Shown here piece after piece: positions 15,073 to 23,075 of a DNA stretch of 64,000 nt (positions within the stretch are counted from its first letter, which is position 1; the number at the start of each line of letters is the position of its first letter). This DNA is from Halorubrum sp. BOL3-1. Its GTDB lineage: Archaea; Halobacteriota; Halobacteria; Halobacteriales; Haloferacaceae. The stretch lies in contig NZ_CP034692.1 in the NCBI RefSeq assembly GCF_004114375.1, positions 2,294,001 through 2,358,000 on the forward strand. Reading direction: 5' to 3'. The position numbers and the translations under genes were made by a program. A model generated the notes under the pieces. It saw only the letters and a program-made list of their open reading frames with translations, searched no databases and was not told the DNA's origin.

Positions 15073-15520
15073 GGATCAACGGATTCCTCGTAGTACTCGG
15101 CGTGCTCCTTGCGGGCAGTCGCTATTCCCCGACGCTGTTAAGCGCGCTGTTCAGCTTGAAGAGCTCGCGGACGACATCGCTGTCCGCGACCCGGTACCGA
15201 CGCGGTGACGTGTCCGGAACCTCCTCGATGAGTTCGACCTCACACAAGAGGTCGGTGTAGTTGCCGACGGTCTGCCGTGTTACGCCGGCGTGTTCTGCGA
15301 GCTCGGTCTTGTTGAACTCGCGGTTCGGCGGGAGATCGAGCAACGCGTCTACGAGGATCGGAATCGCGTCGTGTTGGGTGAGGTAGAGCCACCCGCTCGG
15401 GTGCTCTTTCCGGAGTTCTTTCTTTGCCCCGCGGTCGTCCGCGTGCTCCATACTGCTCATACGGAGAAACATCATCTGGGCGTATATAACTGTTTCCGCT
15501 ACTGTTAACAGCCATTAACA
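15073..15520. repeat. regulator block repeated in both elements, copy B
   Basis: The counterpart of 12517-12960, containing the second regulator gene and upstream TTAACAG repeats. The stretch 14911-15072 before it holds no gene. Confidence 0.8.
15122..15451 (-). CDS. winged-helix transcriptional regulator, element B copy
   Basis: The 109-residue near-twin of 12566-12895, with the same helix-turn-helix NKTELAEHAGVTRQTVGNYT. The differences (LIEEVPDT for LIEGVPDT, LFKLNSA for LFELNSA) are conservative. It is divergent from the 104-residue gene at 15554, with a shared spacer holding TATA elements for both directions and two TTAACAG direct repeats. This suggests it controls both itself and its neighbour. 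The start could be three codons further up (MSSMEH). Confidence 0.75.
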   Translation of the reverse strand: MEHADDRGAKKELRKEHPSGWLYLTQHDAIPILVDALLDLPPNREFNKTELAEHAGVTRQTVGNYTDLLCEVELIEEVPDTSPRRYRVADSDVVRELFKLNSALNSVGE

Positions 15521-15522
15521 GC
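15502..15522. promoter_or_regulatory. TTAACAG direct repeats, candidate operator of the element regulator
   Basis: TTAACAG occurs twice ten bases apart (TTAACAGCCATTAACAG) between the divergent TATA boxes at about 15484 (minus) and 15533 (plus). The element A copy has TTAACAGCCAGTAACG at the same place. Confidence 0.45.
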
Positions 15523-15553
15523 ATTTATATACAAGTGAATTTATTCCGGCGAT

Positions 15554-15868
15554 ATGGAGAAGCCGTCGGTGAAGTGTGCCCTCTTGGCGACGATGATAGC
15601 GAAGCACAAGTGGGGAACACCGATCACCGAGGATGCCCTTCTCAATCTCTCGGCGATCGACGGCGACTACCCGACTGCGCGTGACGTCTATGCGAACCTT
15701 CGACGCGAACCCTACATCACCCACCGCGGAAACCGCGGTATCGAACTCAACAAGAGTCGCTTCGACGAACTTGCCGATGTTCTCTACCACGAGTGTGGCT
15801 GGGAAGCGTGGGAGATCGACAGTCGGCTGAAACACTACGAGGGTATCGACGAGCACGATTGGAAGTGA
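15554..15868 (+). CDS. hypothetical protein of 104 residues, element B cargo
   Basis: It begins MEKPSVKCALLATMIAKHKW and ends HYEGIDEHDWK. The content is mixed alpha with two conserved-looking stretches (DYPTARDVYANLRREPYITH and ELADVLYHECGWEAWEIDS). It is preceded by TTTATATAC at 15533-15541. No family is recognised. It is divergent from the winged-helix gene with a shared operator region, so it is probably regulated by it. A DNA-binding or toxin role would be a guess. Confidence 0.65.
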   Translation: MEKPSVKCALLATMIAKHKWGTPITEDALLNLSAIDGDYPTARDVYANLRREPYITHRGNRGIELNKSRFDELADVLYHECGWEAWEIDSRLKHYEGIDEHDWK

Positions 15869-16006
15869 GCCCCTGATGCTGAACGATTCGGTCCTACTGA
15901 CGTGGGGAGGTCCGATGTGATGTCTCTGTAGTTGAGTTTGGATGAATAGACAAAATCTAATAAATCTGTTAAGAACATCCGTCTTGAGACGGCCGATTTT
16001 AGGTGT

Positions 16007-16060
16007 CTCACGCCTCAAAGGTCTAGTCGTTCGACAGTCGACGTAGCGCCCGTCGCGCCC
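16007..16060 (+). repeat. 54-base right end, element B
   Basis: It matches 13714-13767 at 52 of 54 positions. The spacer 15869-16006 before it and the stretch 16061-16245 after it hold no recognisable gene. Confidence 0.8.
16049..16060 (+). other. att site 3, outer right boundary
   Basis: CCCGTCGCGCCC equals the first 12 bases of att sites 1 and 2. The next base differs, marking the return to chromosomal sequence. Confidence 0.75.
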
Positions 16061-16245
16061 TCGCGTCTCTCGTCCTCACCGTGAACGCGGCGTCCCTCGC
16101 GAGCCGGGCGTCTTTGACCGAATCGTGGCCACTACGCCGCGGCTAACGCGGTATTGGCGGCCGTCGATCGCCGGGTCAGACCGATCCGAGCCGCCGGATC
16201 GCCGTCGCCGTTTTTGAGGGTCGCGACCGAACCTTGCTCCGTGCC

Positions 16246-17067
16246 ATGGACGTGACCGAGGACGCGGTTCGCGGACTCTGTACTGACGCGGTGTACGAGC
16301 GCGGAGAGCAGTACCGCGACGAGGGTAGAATTCGTGAGATTCACCGCGTCGACGCCACCGTAACCGCCGTCGTGAGCGGGAGCTGTCAGTACGACGTCCG
16401 CGTCGACCTCGCGGCCGACGAGTTCGACCCGTGGTGTGATTGCCCGTACGACGGACCCGGAGCGTGTAAACACGTCGTCGCCGTGTTGCTCCGGTGTTTC
16501 GACGACCCTCCCACAGACGAAGGGAACCGGCTTGATGCGGCGATTGAGACGGTTGACTCCGACGACCTCCGGGCGTTCCTTCGCGAGACGCTGGCGAGCG
16601 ATGTTGTCCTGCGTGAACGCTTCTTCGCGCGCTTCGACGAGTCCCCGGTCCGGTCGGTCGATAGCCTCCGGGCCGCGGTCGACCGACGGTTCGAGGAGAC
16701 GAACCCGGACTACTTCGTCGTCTTCGAGCCGATCGACTTCTCGGAGTGGTTCGACCTCGCGGCCGAGTATCGCGATCAGGAGCGGTACGCGGCGGCAGCA
16801 GCCGTCTATCGGGCGCTCATCGAATCGCTCGACGACAACATGGAGCGCGTCGACGGCGCGTACGACCACTTTTCGAAGGCGTTCTCGCGAGCGCTCGACG
16901 GGTACGTCGACTGCGTGGCGGCCGCGGAACGCGAGGCGGCCGCGGTCGCATCCGCCCTCGGCTTCCTCGACGAGCGGGCATCGTCGGGAAGACCGTTTCT
17001 CGCGGAGCAGTTCGAGCGGGCGGCGGCCGAGCTCCGGGAAGAAGCGAGCGAGCAGTTCTCCACGTAG
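16246..17067 (+). CDS. SWIM zinc-finger domain protein
   Basis: The 273-residue protein has an N-terminal SWIM domain with C64-x-C66, C74-x-H76 (WCDCPYDGPGACKHVVAVLL). The rest is helical and tetratricopeptide-like (YRDQERYAAAAAVYRALIES, then DHFSKAFSRALDGYVDC). SWIM domains bind DNA or proteins and accompany SWI2/SNF2 ATPases or act as adaptors in recombination. No such partner is adjacent here. The ATG at 16246 (MDVTEDAV) is used; one four codons upstream is possible. It is the first intact chromosomal gene after the integrated elements. Confidence 0.8.
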   Translation: MDVTEDAVRGLCTDAVYERGEQYRDEGRIREIHRVDATVTAVVSGSCQYDVRVDLAADEFDPWCDCPYDGPGACKHVVAVLLRCFDDPPTDEGNRLDAAIETVDSDDLRAFLRETLASDVVLRERFFARFDESPVRSVDSLRAAVDRRFEETNPDYFVVFEPIDFSEWFDLAAEYRDQERYAAAAAVYRALIESLDDNMERVDGAYDHFSKAFSRALDGYVDCVAAAEREAAAVASALGFLDERASSGRPFLAEQFERAAAELREEASEQFST

Positions 17068-17229
17068 CTCACGCGGCGTCGACTGTCATCGACGAACAGC
17101 GAACGCGGTCGAGAACGTCGATCGCACCGACGCGCCGATCCCCTGCTCCCCGGCGACGGATCTCCATATCGACGAGCGCGACGCGCAGCTCCGCGTGCGG
17201 ACAGGGAACCTCGGGGCGAGTCCTGATCG

Positions 17230-17626
17230 ATGACGCGACTGAACCGATTCTGGACGGCCGTCAGTCGCGCTTCGGAGCGACTCGGGGACGCGGTGACGCA
17301 CGACCGCGACGAGACGGGTGCGGACATTCGACTTGCGCGGTCGGCGTGGAGGAAGGGGCAGACGCTCGGGTAGCGCGGCCCCTCGTGAGTGGCAACACTA
17401 CCCCGACCCTCTTTTTGCGGCCGTTTTCGACGCGATCGACCTTCTCGATCGGTGCGGACGGGATTATCTCGACCGCAACACAAACGCGGATCTCGACTCG
17501 ACGAGCTGGTCGTCGACGCCGAACCGACACCGGGGGGTCGGTTGGCGGTTAGCGGTGTGGCGAAGGTCACAGCAGCTAAAACAGCACAAGGGTTCGGCCG
17601 GAGTGCTGACGCGCCGAAAAATTAAT
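17230..17626 (+). pseudogene. decayed gene of unknown family
   Basis: Coding-like sequence is spread over three frames. From ATG 17230 it reads MTRLNRFWTAVSRASERLGD to a stop at 17373 after RSAWRKGQTLG. Then, one frame over, REWQHYPDPLFAAVFDAIDL and LDRCGRDYLDRNTNADLDS; then, in a third frame, ELVVDAEPTPGGRLAVSGVA. The pieces follow each other without overlap, as expected of one gene with two frameshifts. No family is recognised. This occupies most of the 559-base gap between 17068 and 17626. Confidence 0.45.
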
Positions 17627-18079
17627 TTATTGATCACTATCTCGAACCTCTGTAAGCAGAATATGTAGCGTTTCTTTGTGTCCCTCGCCGGAGTAATTTA
17701 TTGAGAACTCTTGCCACCGCTCTGGATATAAAATTCCCAACCAATCTGCTGGACTCAGTATAGATGCGCCCAAGAGTGTACAGAGAACCAGTGACTCAAT
17801 ACCAAGATTAGGAATGCCTGAAAAGAATATAAACAGAAGAAACAAAATCGGATAAATAACTACTAGTCCTGAGACTATCCGAACTGTGCTGTGTGACATA
17901 TCCGTTGGATTCTCAAATTTCACCATATGTGGTAAATAGAAACGACCGGTTAGTGTGATAGGGTTAACACGTTTTAGCTTACCAACCGCATAGTGTATCA
18001 ATTCGTGGACTGACGAGCCAACATACACTCCAACAATCACAGACAGGATGGCAGATACGACACTGTATACTATACTCAT
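17627..18079 (-). CDS. AT-rich membrane protein with HELIH motif, putative zinc protease
   Basis: The protein has 150 residues. Helix 1 (VYSVVSAILSVIVGVYVGSS) runs into VHELIHYAVGKLKRVNP, an HExxH motif at the membrane face. Two further helices (IVSGLVVIYPILFLLFIFF and SLVLCTLLGASILSPADW) follow. The layout resembles small site-2-protease or DUF3267-like zincins, with DWLGILYP as a possible third-ligand region. Base composition is near 40% GC against about 68% around it, and codon use is unlike its neighbours, so it was acquired by transfer. The AT-rich island extends to about 18235 with no further gene visible. Confidence 0.65.
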   Translation of the reverse strand: MSIVYSVVSAILSVIVGVYVGSSVHELIHYAVGKLKRVNPITLTGRFYLPHMVKFENPTDMSHSTVRIVSGLVVIYPILFLLFIFFSGIPNLGIESLVLCTLLGASILSPADWLGILYPERWQEFSINYSGEGHKETLHILLTEVRDSDQ

Positions 18080-18274
18080 ACCCTTTTCATCGAAATATTA
18101 CAACTTGTCACTATATGAAGATTGTCAGTATAGAACCTCCATATTATCGATACCTAATTCTATTTGCGTTGACTTGTGCTTCTCGCAAATGACTCCGATA
18201 GTGCGTCTCACCGGAATTTGTCTAGTTCGTGACCTCTAAGTCCCGAGCGCGAAGCGTCCGGGACAACATGACGG

Positions 18275-18544
18275 TTATCTCTCTTCCTTCTGCCCGACAC
18301 CATACGAGCGCGTATCCGCCACCAGCATCCGCGAGCGTCTCGTGTTGTCCTCCCAGAATTTAAACGTCGACCGGACCTCGTTCGTCATCGATCGCTTCAG
18401 GTCCCACGGCTGGCCGTCGCAGTCCGTCGCGTCGAACTTGAGTCCGTCCACGACTGGATAGTCGAGCGTCAGCGGGTAGTGGTCGGTCGCCCACAGCTCG
18501 ACGAGCTTCCCGTACCGACCGACGATCGCCGGATCGTCGCTCAC
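18275..18544 (-). CDS. truncated PD-(D/E)xK-like nuclease-fold protein
   Basis: The 89-residue protein has GRYGKLVELWATDHYPLTLD followed by GLKFDATDCDGQPWDLKRSM. The spacing D-(x)n-(D/E)-x-K (FDATDCDGQPWDLK) is that of the PD-(D/E)xK nuclease core. The C-terminus (RMLVADTRSYGVGQKEER) looks like frame-shifted tail, and the protein is too short for a whole nuclease fold, so it is probably a remnant. It lies between the AT-rich island and the pilin gene. Confidence 0.45.
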   Translation of the reverse strand: MSDDPAIVGRYGKLVELWATDHYPLTLDYPVVDGLKFDATDCDGQPWDLKRSMTNEVRSTFKFWEDNTRRSRMLVADTRSYGVGQKEER

Positions 18545-18724
18545 GGCGATCCTCGTTTGGGTTGCGGTTGGTCGACGCGACCATCTCGCTTACTGGCCGA
18601 TTCTCGGTCGAACCCCTGCTCGTGTACCTAATTCAGTCGAAATAGAGCGTTCATGAGGCTCGTAGTGAGTCGAATTCTGCGGTAATCTGGCTGCTAAATG
18701 CCTATATACTTGCGTTGCGGTCGC

Positions 18725-18750
18725 GAGAAAAAAGACTGCCAGAAAAATGA
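18725..18750 (-). terminator. T-rich terminator after the pilin gene
   Basis: On the minus strand two T runs (CATTTTTCT and CTTTTTTCTC) follow the pilin stop at 18764 within 40 bases. This is the usual form of archaeal termination. Confidence 0.5.
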
Positions 18751-18763
18751 ATCAGTTATCCGA

Positions 18764-19174
18764 TCAGTTGAAGTCGTAGGTCCGCTCGAAGACCGCGTTC
18801 CCACTCGGATCGTGGATGATCCGGACTACAGCTTCACCAGTAACAGCACTGTCGTAGCTTATTTGCTTCCGTTCACCGGTCTCCCAAGTGTCGTCAGCAA
18901 TGGAGCTATTGACCCTTTCACCATCAATGGAAAGGACGAGGTCTGCCGACTCAATCGACTGACCGCCGGTCTTGGTTATGTTGATGCTTGTCGATTCATT
19001 CCCGTCGACTGTGAAACTCGCCTGCGGCGCGGTGTCTCCTAACTGATCGCCGAGTCCGAGAACGAACGTCCCGATAACGGCCGCCAGGATGACGGTGATC
19101 GCGACCATGAGGATGACGCCGATGACGGGACTCACTGCCCTGTCGTCCGCGTTGGATTGTGTGCTTGGTTTCAT
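18764..19174 (-). CDS. archaeal type IV pilin (PilA family)
   Basis: This 136-residue prepilin has a short charged leader ([13 protein letters not shown]) and the conserved archaeal pilin N-terminus [20 protein letters not shown]. The class III prepilin peptidase (PibD) would cut just before VSPVIG. The hydrophobic helix then assembles the pilus core, and a beta-rich head ([20 protein letters not shown]) faces outward with N-glycosylation sequons (NES, NIT, NSS). Haloarchaea use such pilins for adhesion. It is a single gene, with the terminator at 18725-18750. The 260 bases upstream (19175-19434) hold only an AT-rich element near 19300. Confidence 0.93.
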   Translation of the reverse strand: MKPSTQSNADDRAVSPVIGVILMVAITVILAAVIGTFVLGLGDQLGDTAPQASFTVDGNESTSINITKTGGQSIESADLVLSIDGERVNSSIADDTWETGERKQISYDSAVTGEAVVRIIHDPSGNAVFERTYDFN

Positions 19175-19434
19175 AGTTTGAACCCAGCGGCCACCGCCGA
19201 ACGAGACCCCGACGACTCGGACGCCGCCGTCGACGCCGGAGACAGCCCGGACCCGTTCGGATCGGTTGCTGGTTACTACCGGATACGCCGGACTTCCTTA
19301 TGTAGTTAATGGCACGAGTATCAACGGAGAAAATTGGACGCACACCGTCAAAGTCGTCGACGTATTCTCGTGTTGCTGAAAGCCACGGCGAAGCCCCTCT
19401 GCCGGACGTGCGGCGATCCGACTCTATCTCGCAA

Positions 19435-19800
19435 TCACTCGTCGGCCGCGGTGACGACGTCGTCGTCGCCCGTGGGCGCTTCGACGTCGACGGTGTGGCG
19501 CGTGTGTCGCGCGTGCGTCTGCGCCCAGCGTCGCGCGGGCCGCTCCGAGAGGAACCGCTCGCCGTCGGGGCAGCGTCGACACCGGACGGTCCACGGACGC
19601 ACGCCGTCCGGGTAGTGGCCGGTGTGGCGCTCGTGGTCGAGCGCGAACTGCTCTATCGCGTGCCCGCCCGGCGGAACCGCGTCGAGTTCGCGGTCGAGGT
19701 CCCACTCGCGGTCGCAGCGAGCACACGAGACCGTCGGTGCCTCCGGTCCGCCGTCAGAAACCGAATCGTCCGTCACGGCTCCGCTTCGGTCCGCGGACAT
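19435..19800 (-). CDS. small zinc-binding-type hypothetical protein
   Basis: The 121-residue protein has C26-x2-C29 (SCARCDREWDLD) and C74-x2-C77 (VRCRRCPDGERFLSERPARR), with a histidine cluster between (H56, H59, H62: LDHERHTGHYP). The two CxxC knuckles would bind one zinc. A second histidine-rich stretch (THARHTRHTVDVE) follows. No named family is recognised. The ATG at 19800 is the first in frame after a composition change. It lies in a run of three small minus-strand genes (19435-20623). Confidence 0.6.
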   Translation of the reverse strand: MSADRSGAVTDDSVSDGGPEAPTVSCARCDREWDLDRELDAVPPGGHAIEQFALDHERHTGHYPDGVRPWTVRCRRCPDGERFLSERPARRWAQTHARHTRHTVDVEAPTGDDDVVTAADE

Positions 19801-19845
19801 TTGAACGCCGCCCTCCGCCGTTCGACGCGGCGACGAGACCGGTAC

Positions 19846-20220
19846 CTACAACCGGTTGAGGGCGTCGTCGAGATCGAACTGTTCGGTCGTCTCGTCGAAG
19901 TCCTCCCCGCGCGCGTCCGAGAGCGCCGACGAACCAGCGCCGTCGTCCGTCGACGACCCCGCCGAAGTCGGACTCGCGAGGCGGACGTGTTCGTGGTCGA
20001 TCGAGTCCGCGGTCACCGTCGCTTCGAACCGCTCGCGCTCCGCGGCCGGCCCCTCGAACGACTCGACTTCCTCGACCCCCTCGACCGCACACGCCACTGC
20101 GAGACACACCGCTTCGCGGAGCCGGTCGACCGTCTCCCACCCGTCCGGCGGGACGCGCGGGAGGGCATGCTCGCGGACCCGCCACGTTTCGATCACCAAC
20201 TCCGCGCTGCGAGGGGACAT
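19846..20220 (-). CDS. hypothetical acidic protein of 124 residues
   Basis: The start at 20220 (MSPRSAELVIETWRVREHAL) was preferred to an upstream ATG because the intervening residues are basic and shadow-like. The body has LREAVCLAVACAVEGVEEVE and then RFEATVTADSIDHEHVRLAS. The C-terminal third is serine/acid rich and ends EQFDLDDALNRL. No family is recognised. The conserved-looking N-terminal 80 residues resemble haloarchaea-only hypotheticals. Confidence 0.55.
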   Translation of the reverse strand: MSPRSAELVIETWRVREHALPRVPPDGWETVDRLREAVCLAVACAVEGVEEVESFEGPAAERERFEATVTADSIDHEHVRLASPTSAGSSTDDGAGSSALSDARGEDFDETTEQFDLDDALNRL

Positions 20221-20317
20221 TCGTACACGATCCACGGGACGCGCAATCAAGTGGGTTTCGTCCCGACGGTCCGCCGCCGTCGCTGTGAACCGCAGCGTCC
20301 GCGGCCGTCCAACCGAT

Positions 20318-20623
20318 TTAGCGCCGGTCGCGAACGCGGTCGCTCGTCGTGACGTCGATGTCGAGCTTGTCCGTCCCGCGGATCCAATCGAGGTACCCCC
20401 GGAGGCGGTCCGCCGACCGAAGCGCCTCGACGGTGTCGTACGTCTCCCGCAGTTCGGCGTTGGTGAACAGCGCGTGGATCTGGTCGTGGCACGGGCGACA
20501 GAGCATCACCGTGGGGCTGGTCGCCCGGTCTTCCGGCCGGAGGTGGTGTTCTTGGACGACCTGCGGATCGTCGATCCGCCCGTCCGGAACGACACGGCGA
20601 CAGAGCGCGCACGTCGTCGCCAT
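20318..20623 (-). CDS. HNH-type endonuclease-fold protein
   Basis: The 101-residue protein has C5-x2-C8 (CALCRRVVP), a histidine pair in VVQEHHLRPED (residues 26-27), and C42-x2-C45-H46 with H50 (LCRPCHDQIH). This is the beta-beta-alpha-metal layout of HNH nucleases, with the structural zinc of the four-cysteine subgroup. It stands alone without a methylase or restriction partner. The first histidine could be the general base, but activity is not proven by sequence. The ATG at 20623 starts just before the zinc knuckle. Confidence 0.75.
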   Translation of the reverse strand: MATTCALCRRVVPDGRIDDPQVVQEHHLRPEDRATSPTVMLCRPCHDQIHALFTNAELRETYDTVEALRSADRLRGYLDWIRGTDKLDIDVTTSDRVRDRR

Positions 20624-20778
20624 ACGTCTCAGAGGTCGCGCGTCCGTATAGGTCCTGCTCGACCGCGTCGCCGCGGACGGCGCCCGCGACGGTCGACTCG
20701 GTCGACCGACGTTGAACCCGGTTGGCCTGGGGGCGCGTCGGGCGCGGTCCTCGGTCTCTCGGGCGGTATCGACTCGAC

Positions 20779-21630
20779 TCACGACTCGCGTTCAAACTCC
20801 GGATCGAACATCTGCGCCGACATCGGCGCCGGGTCGCCGTCGGTGAGGTTGTACGCAGAGAAGTCGTTGACGCCCGCCTCGCGGAGCAGGGCCTCGTCGT
20901 AGAAGCTGTTGCCCGTACACTCCGACGGGTCGCGCGCGAGGATCTCCAGCACCGCGTCGGCGACGACCTCCGGGGTGCGCCAGTCGTCTTCGGTCCCGAG
21001 TCCGAAGTAGCGGGTCGCCCGGGTGTCGATGGTCGTCACGGGCCAGAACGTGTTACAGCCGACGTCTTCGCCTACCAGCTCCTCCGCGAGCGAGAGCGTG
21101 ATGAACGACATCCCGAGCTTGGACCACGCGTACGGCGCCTTCCCGGGCGATCGGTCGGTCACGACCGGCGGCGAGTTCGACAGGAGCCACGCCCCGTCCA
21201 ACCCCGCGAGGTGGTCCGCGAACGCGTGCGCGACGAGGTGGCTGCCGCGGACGTTCACGTCCGTCAGCAGGTCGAACCGGTCGGCCGGCAGGTCGGCGAC
21301 GTTCGCCAACTGGATGGCGCTCGCGTTGTTGATGACGATGTCGACCTCCCCGAAGTGGTCGATCGCCTCCTCGACAACCGCGTCGACCCGGTCCTCGTCG
21401 CGGAGGTCGAGTTCGCACGCGAGCGCCTCGACCCCGCGGTCGCGCACCTCGCGGGCCGTCTGCTCGACCGATCCCGCCAGCTCGGTGTCGTCCTCGTCGG
21501 TCGTCTTCCCCGTCGAGACGATGTCACAGCCGCGGTCAGCGAGCGCGAGCGCGAGCCGTTTCCCGATGCCGCGAGTCGTCCCCGTGATGAACGCCGTCGA
21601 ACCCGAGAGGTCGGGCGCTGCGAGTGCCAT
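20779..21630 (-). CDS. short-chain dehydrogenase/reductase
   Basis: The 283-residue Rossmann enzyme has the cofactor motif TGTTRGIGKRLAL near residue 18, NNAS (INNASAIQLANVADLPADRF) and the catalytic YAWSK (Tyr-x3-Lys). The long C-terminal extension (TRYFGLGTEDDWRTPEVVAD, ending FDPEFERES) resembles the HSDL2-like SDR group. Substrate is unknown. The ATG at 21630 is used because upstream residues are arginine-rich shadow. It is divergent from the Gfo/Idh/MocA gene at 21737. Confidence 0.88.
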   Translation of the reverse strand: MALAAPDLSGSTAFITGTTRGIGKRLALALADRGCDIVSTGKTTDEDDTELAGSVEQTAREVRDRGVEALACELDLRDEDRVDAVVEEAIDHFGEVDIVINNASAIQLANVADLPADRFDLLTDVNVRGSHLVAHAFADHLAGLDGAWLLSNSPPVVTDRSPGKAPYAWSKLGMSFITLSLAEELVGEDVGCNTFWPVTTIDTRATRYFGLGTEDDWRTPEVVADAVLEILARDPSECTGNSFYDEALLREAGVNDFSAYNLTDGDPAPMSAQMFDPEFERES

Positions 21631-21736
21631 GCCCTCGGATCGGTCGACCGGAGTATAATTCCCGGTGCCCGAGCACGCCCCCGCGACGCGCCCACCGGGC
21701 ACAAACCACTTGACAGGGGGACGCGTCGCTCCGCGC

Positions 21737-22741
21737 ATGAGCACTCCGACGGCTGCGGCAGACCGACTCCGATTCGGCGTCCTCGGCACCGCGGGGATCG
21801 CTCGCGACGCCGTGATCCCGGCGATCGCAGCGAGCGACCACTCCGTCGGCGCGGTGGCGTCCCGAGACGCCGACCGCGCGGAGCGATTCGCGGCCGAAAA
21901 CGGGACCCCGCGGAGCTACGGCTCCTACGAGGCCGTCCTCGACGACGACGCGCTCGACGCGGTGTACGTCCCGCTCCCCAACGGACTCCACGCCGAGTGG
22001 ACGAAACGCGCGGCGGACGCCGGGTTGGATGTCCTCTGTGAGAAGCCGCTGGCCGCGGACGCCGACGAGGCGCGGGCGGTAGTCGACCGCTGCGACGAGC
22101 GTGGCGTCACGCTGATGGAGGCGTTCATGTACCGCTACCACCCGCGAACCGAGCGCGCCGTCGCGCTCGCGGCGACCGAGCTTGACGACGTTCGCACGGT
22201 GACGGCGACCTTCCGGTTTCCGCTGTACGACCGCCCGGACGACGTCCGGCTCGACCCCGGACTCGCCGGGGGGTCGCTGATGGACGTCGGCTGCTACCCC
22301 GTCTCGCTGGCCCGAACGATCCTCGGAACCCCCGACCGGGCGTACGCCCACACCGGCGACACCCGAGACGCGGGCGTCGACACCGAAATCGCGGGCGTGC
22401 TGGAGTACGACGACGGCCGGTCGGCGCGGGTCGCCTCCGGCTTCGACACGCGGCTCGTCCAGCGGTACCGCGTCGACGCGACGAACGGGTGGATCGAGGT
22501 CGAGCGGGCCTTCGACGCCCCGGCCGACGAGGCGGTGGAACTGACCTACGAGATCGACGGTCGACGCGGCGTCGAGACGTTCCCCGCGGTCGACCAGTAT
22601 CGGCTCCAGGTCGACCACTTCGCCGCCCGCGTCGCCGACGAGAGCGCTCCGCTGACCGACGGAGCAGAGGCCGTCGAAAACATGCGGATCATCGACGCGC
22701 TGGCGGAGAGCGCGGCCGACGGCGGTCCCGTCGACTGCTGA
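21737..22741 (+). CDS. Gfo/Idh/MocA-family NAD(P)-dependent oxidoreductase
   Basis: The 334-residue protein has the N-terminal nucleotide fold (RFGVLGTAGIARDAVIPAIA), the family signature EKP (LCEKPLAADADEARAVVDRC) and the C-terminal alpha/beta substrate domain (MEAFMYRYHPRTERAVALA, SLMDVGCYPVSLARTILG). D/CYP carries the usual catalytic histidine-equivalent region. Haloarchaeal members include D-xylose dehydrogenases and sugar oxidoreductases. A sugar substrate is likely, but the exact one cannot be read here. Confidence 0.88.
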   Translation: MSTPTAAADRLRFGVLGTAGIARDAVIPAIAASDHSVGAVASRDADRAERFAAENGTPRSYGSYEAVLDDDALDAVYVPLPNGLHAEWTKRAADAGLDVLCEKPLAADADEARAVVDRCDERGVTLMEAFMYRYHPRTERAVALAATELDDVRTVTATFRFPLYDRPDDVRLDPGLAGGSLMDVGCYPVSLARTILGTPDRAYAHTGDTRDAGVDTEIAGVLEYDDGRSARVASGFDTRLVQRYRVDATNGWIEVERAFDAPADEAVELTYEIDGRRGVETFPAVDQYRLQVDHFAARVADESAPLTDGAEAVENMRIIDALAESAADGGPVDC

Positions 22742-22799
22742 GCCCGGGCCGACCGCTCGGAGCGTCCCGCCGGAGCCGTCCCCGGGGCGCGACGCGCGC

Positions 22800-22955
22800 C
22801 TACCGCGCCGGTGAGCGGGTCTCGTCGGGGGACTCCGCCGACGGGGACCGTACCGCGTCCCACCCGCTGACACAGGTCTCACACAGGTAGTACGCGAACC
22901 CGTCGACGTCTTGATGCGTGAGCGAGGCGTCGGTACCGCATCTCTCGCAGTTCAT
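22800..22955 (-). CDS. 51-residue zinc-ribbon protein
   Basis: It begins MNCERCGTDASLTHQDVDGF. C3-x2-C6 and C25-x2-C28 (YYLCETCVSGWDAV) form one zinc ribbon, and the tail is short and charged. Small stand-alone ribbons like this are frequent in haloarchaea and of unknown role. It is tail-to-tail with the oxidoreductase at 21737, and its upstream region is AT-rich (ATATAGTCG near 23000), which suits a promoter. Confidence 0.65.
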   Translation of the reverse strand: MNCERCGTDASLTHQDVDGFAYYLCETCVSGWDAVRSPSAESPDETRSPAR

Positions 22956-23075
22956 GTCCGGTCACTACGCCAAGCTGGATATAACTCTTCTGCTCTCGAC
23001 TATATCTGTGATAGTCCGCTACGGAACCGACGAAACGGAAGTTCCGTCGTCCGCAAGCCCGACCCACGTCGGCGT

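Larger units (their letters stand above)
13769..16060 (+). mobile_element. integrated element B at tRNA-Arg, without integrase
   Basis: The unit is about 2.3 kb between att sites 2 and 3, with the same left and right ends as element A but different cargo: a 70-residue protein, a glycine-pentad repeat protein, a second copy of the winged-helix regulator and a 104-residue hypothetical. It has no recombinase and no replication gene. The proteins and spacers are clearly less GC-rich than the flanking chromosome (for example 14355-14571). Confidence 0.72.
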
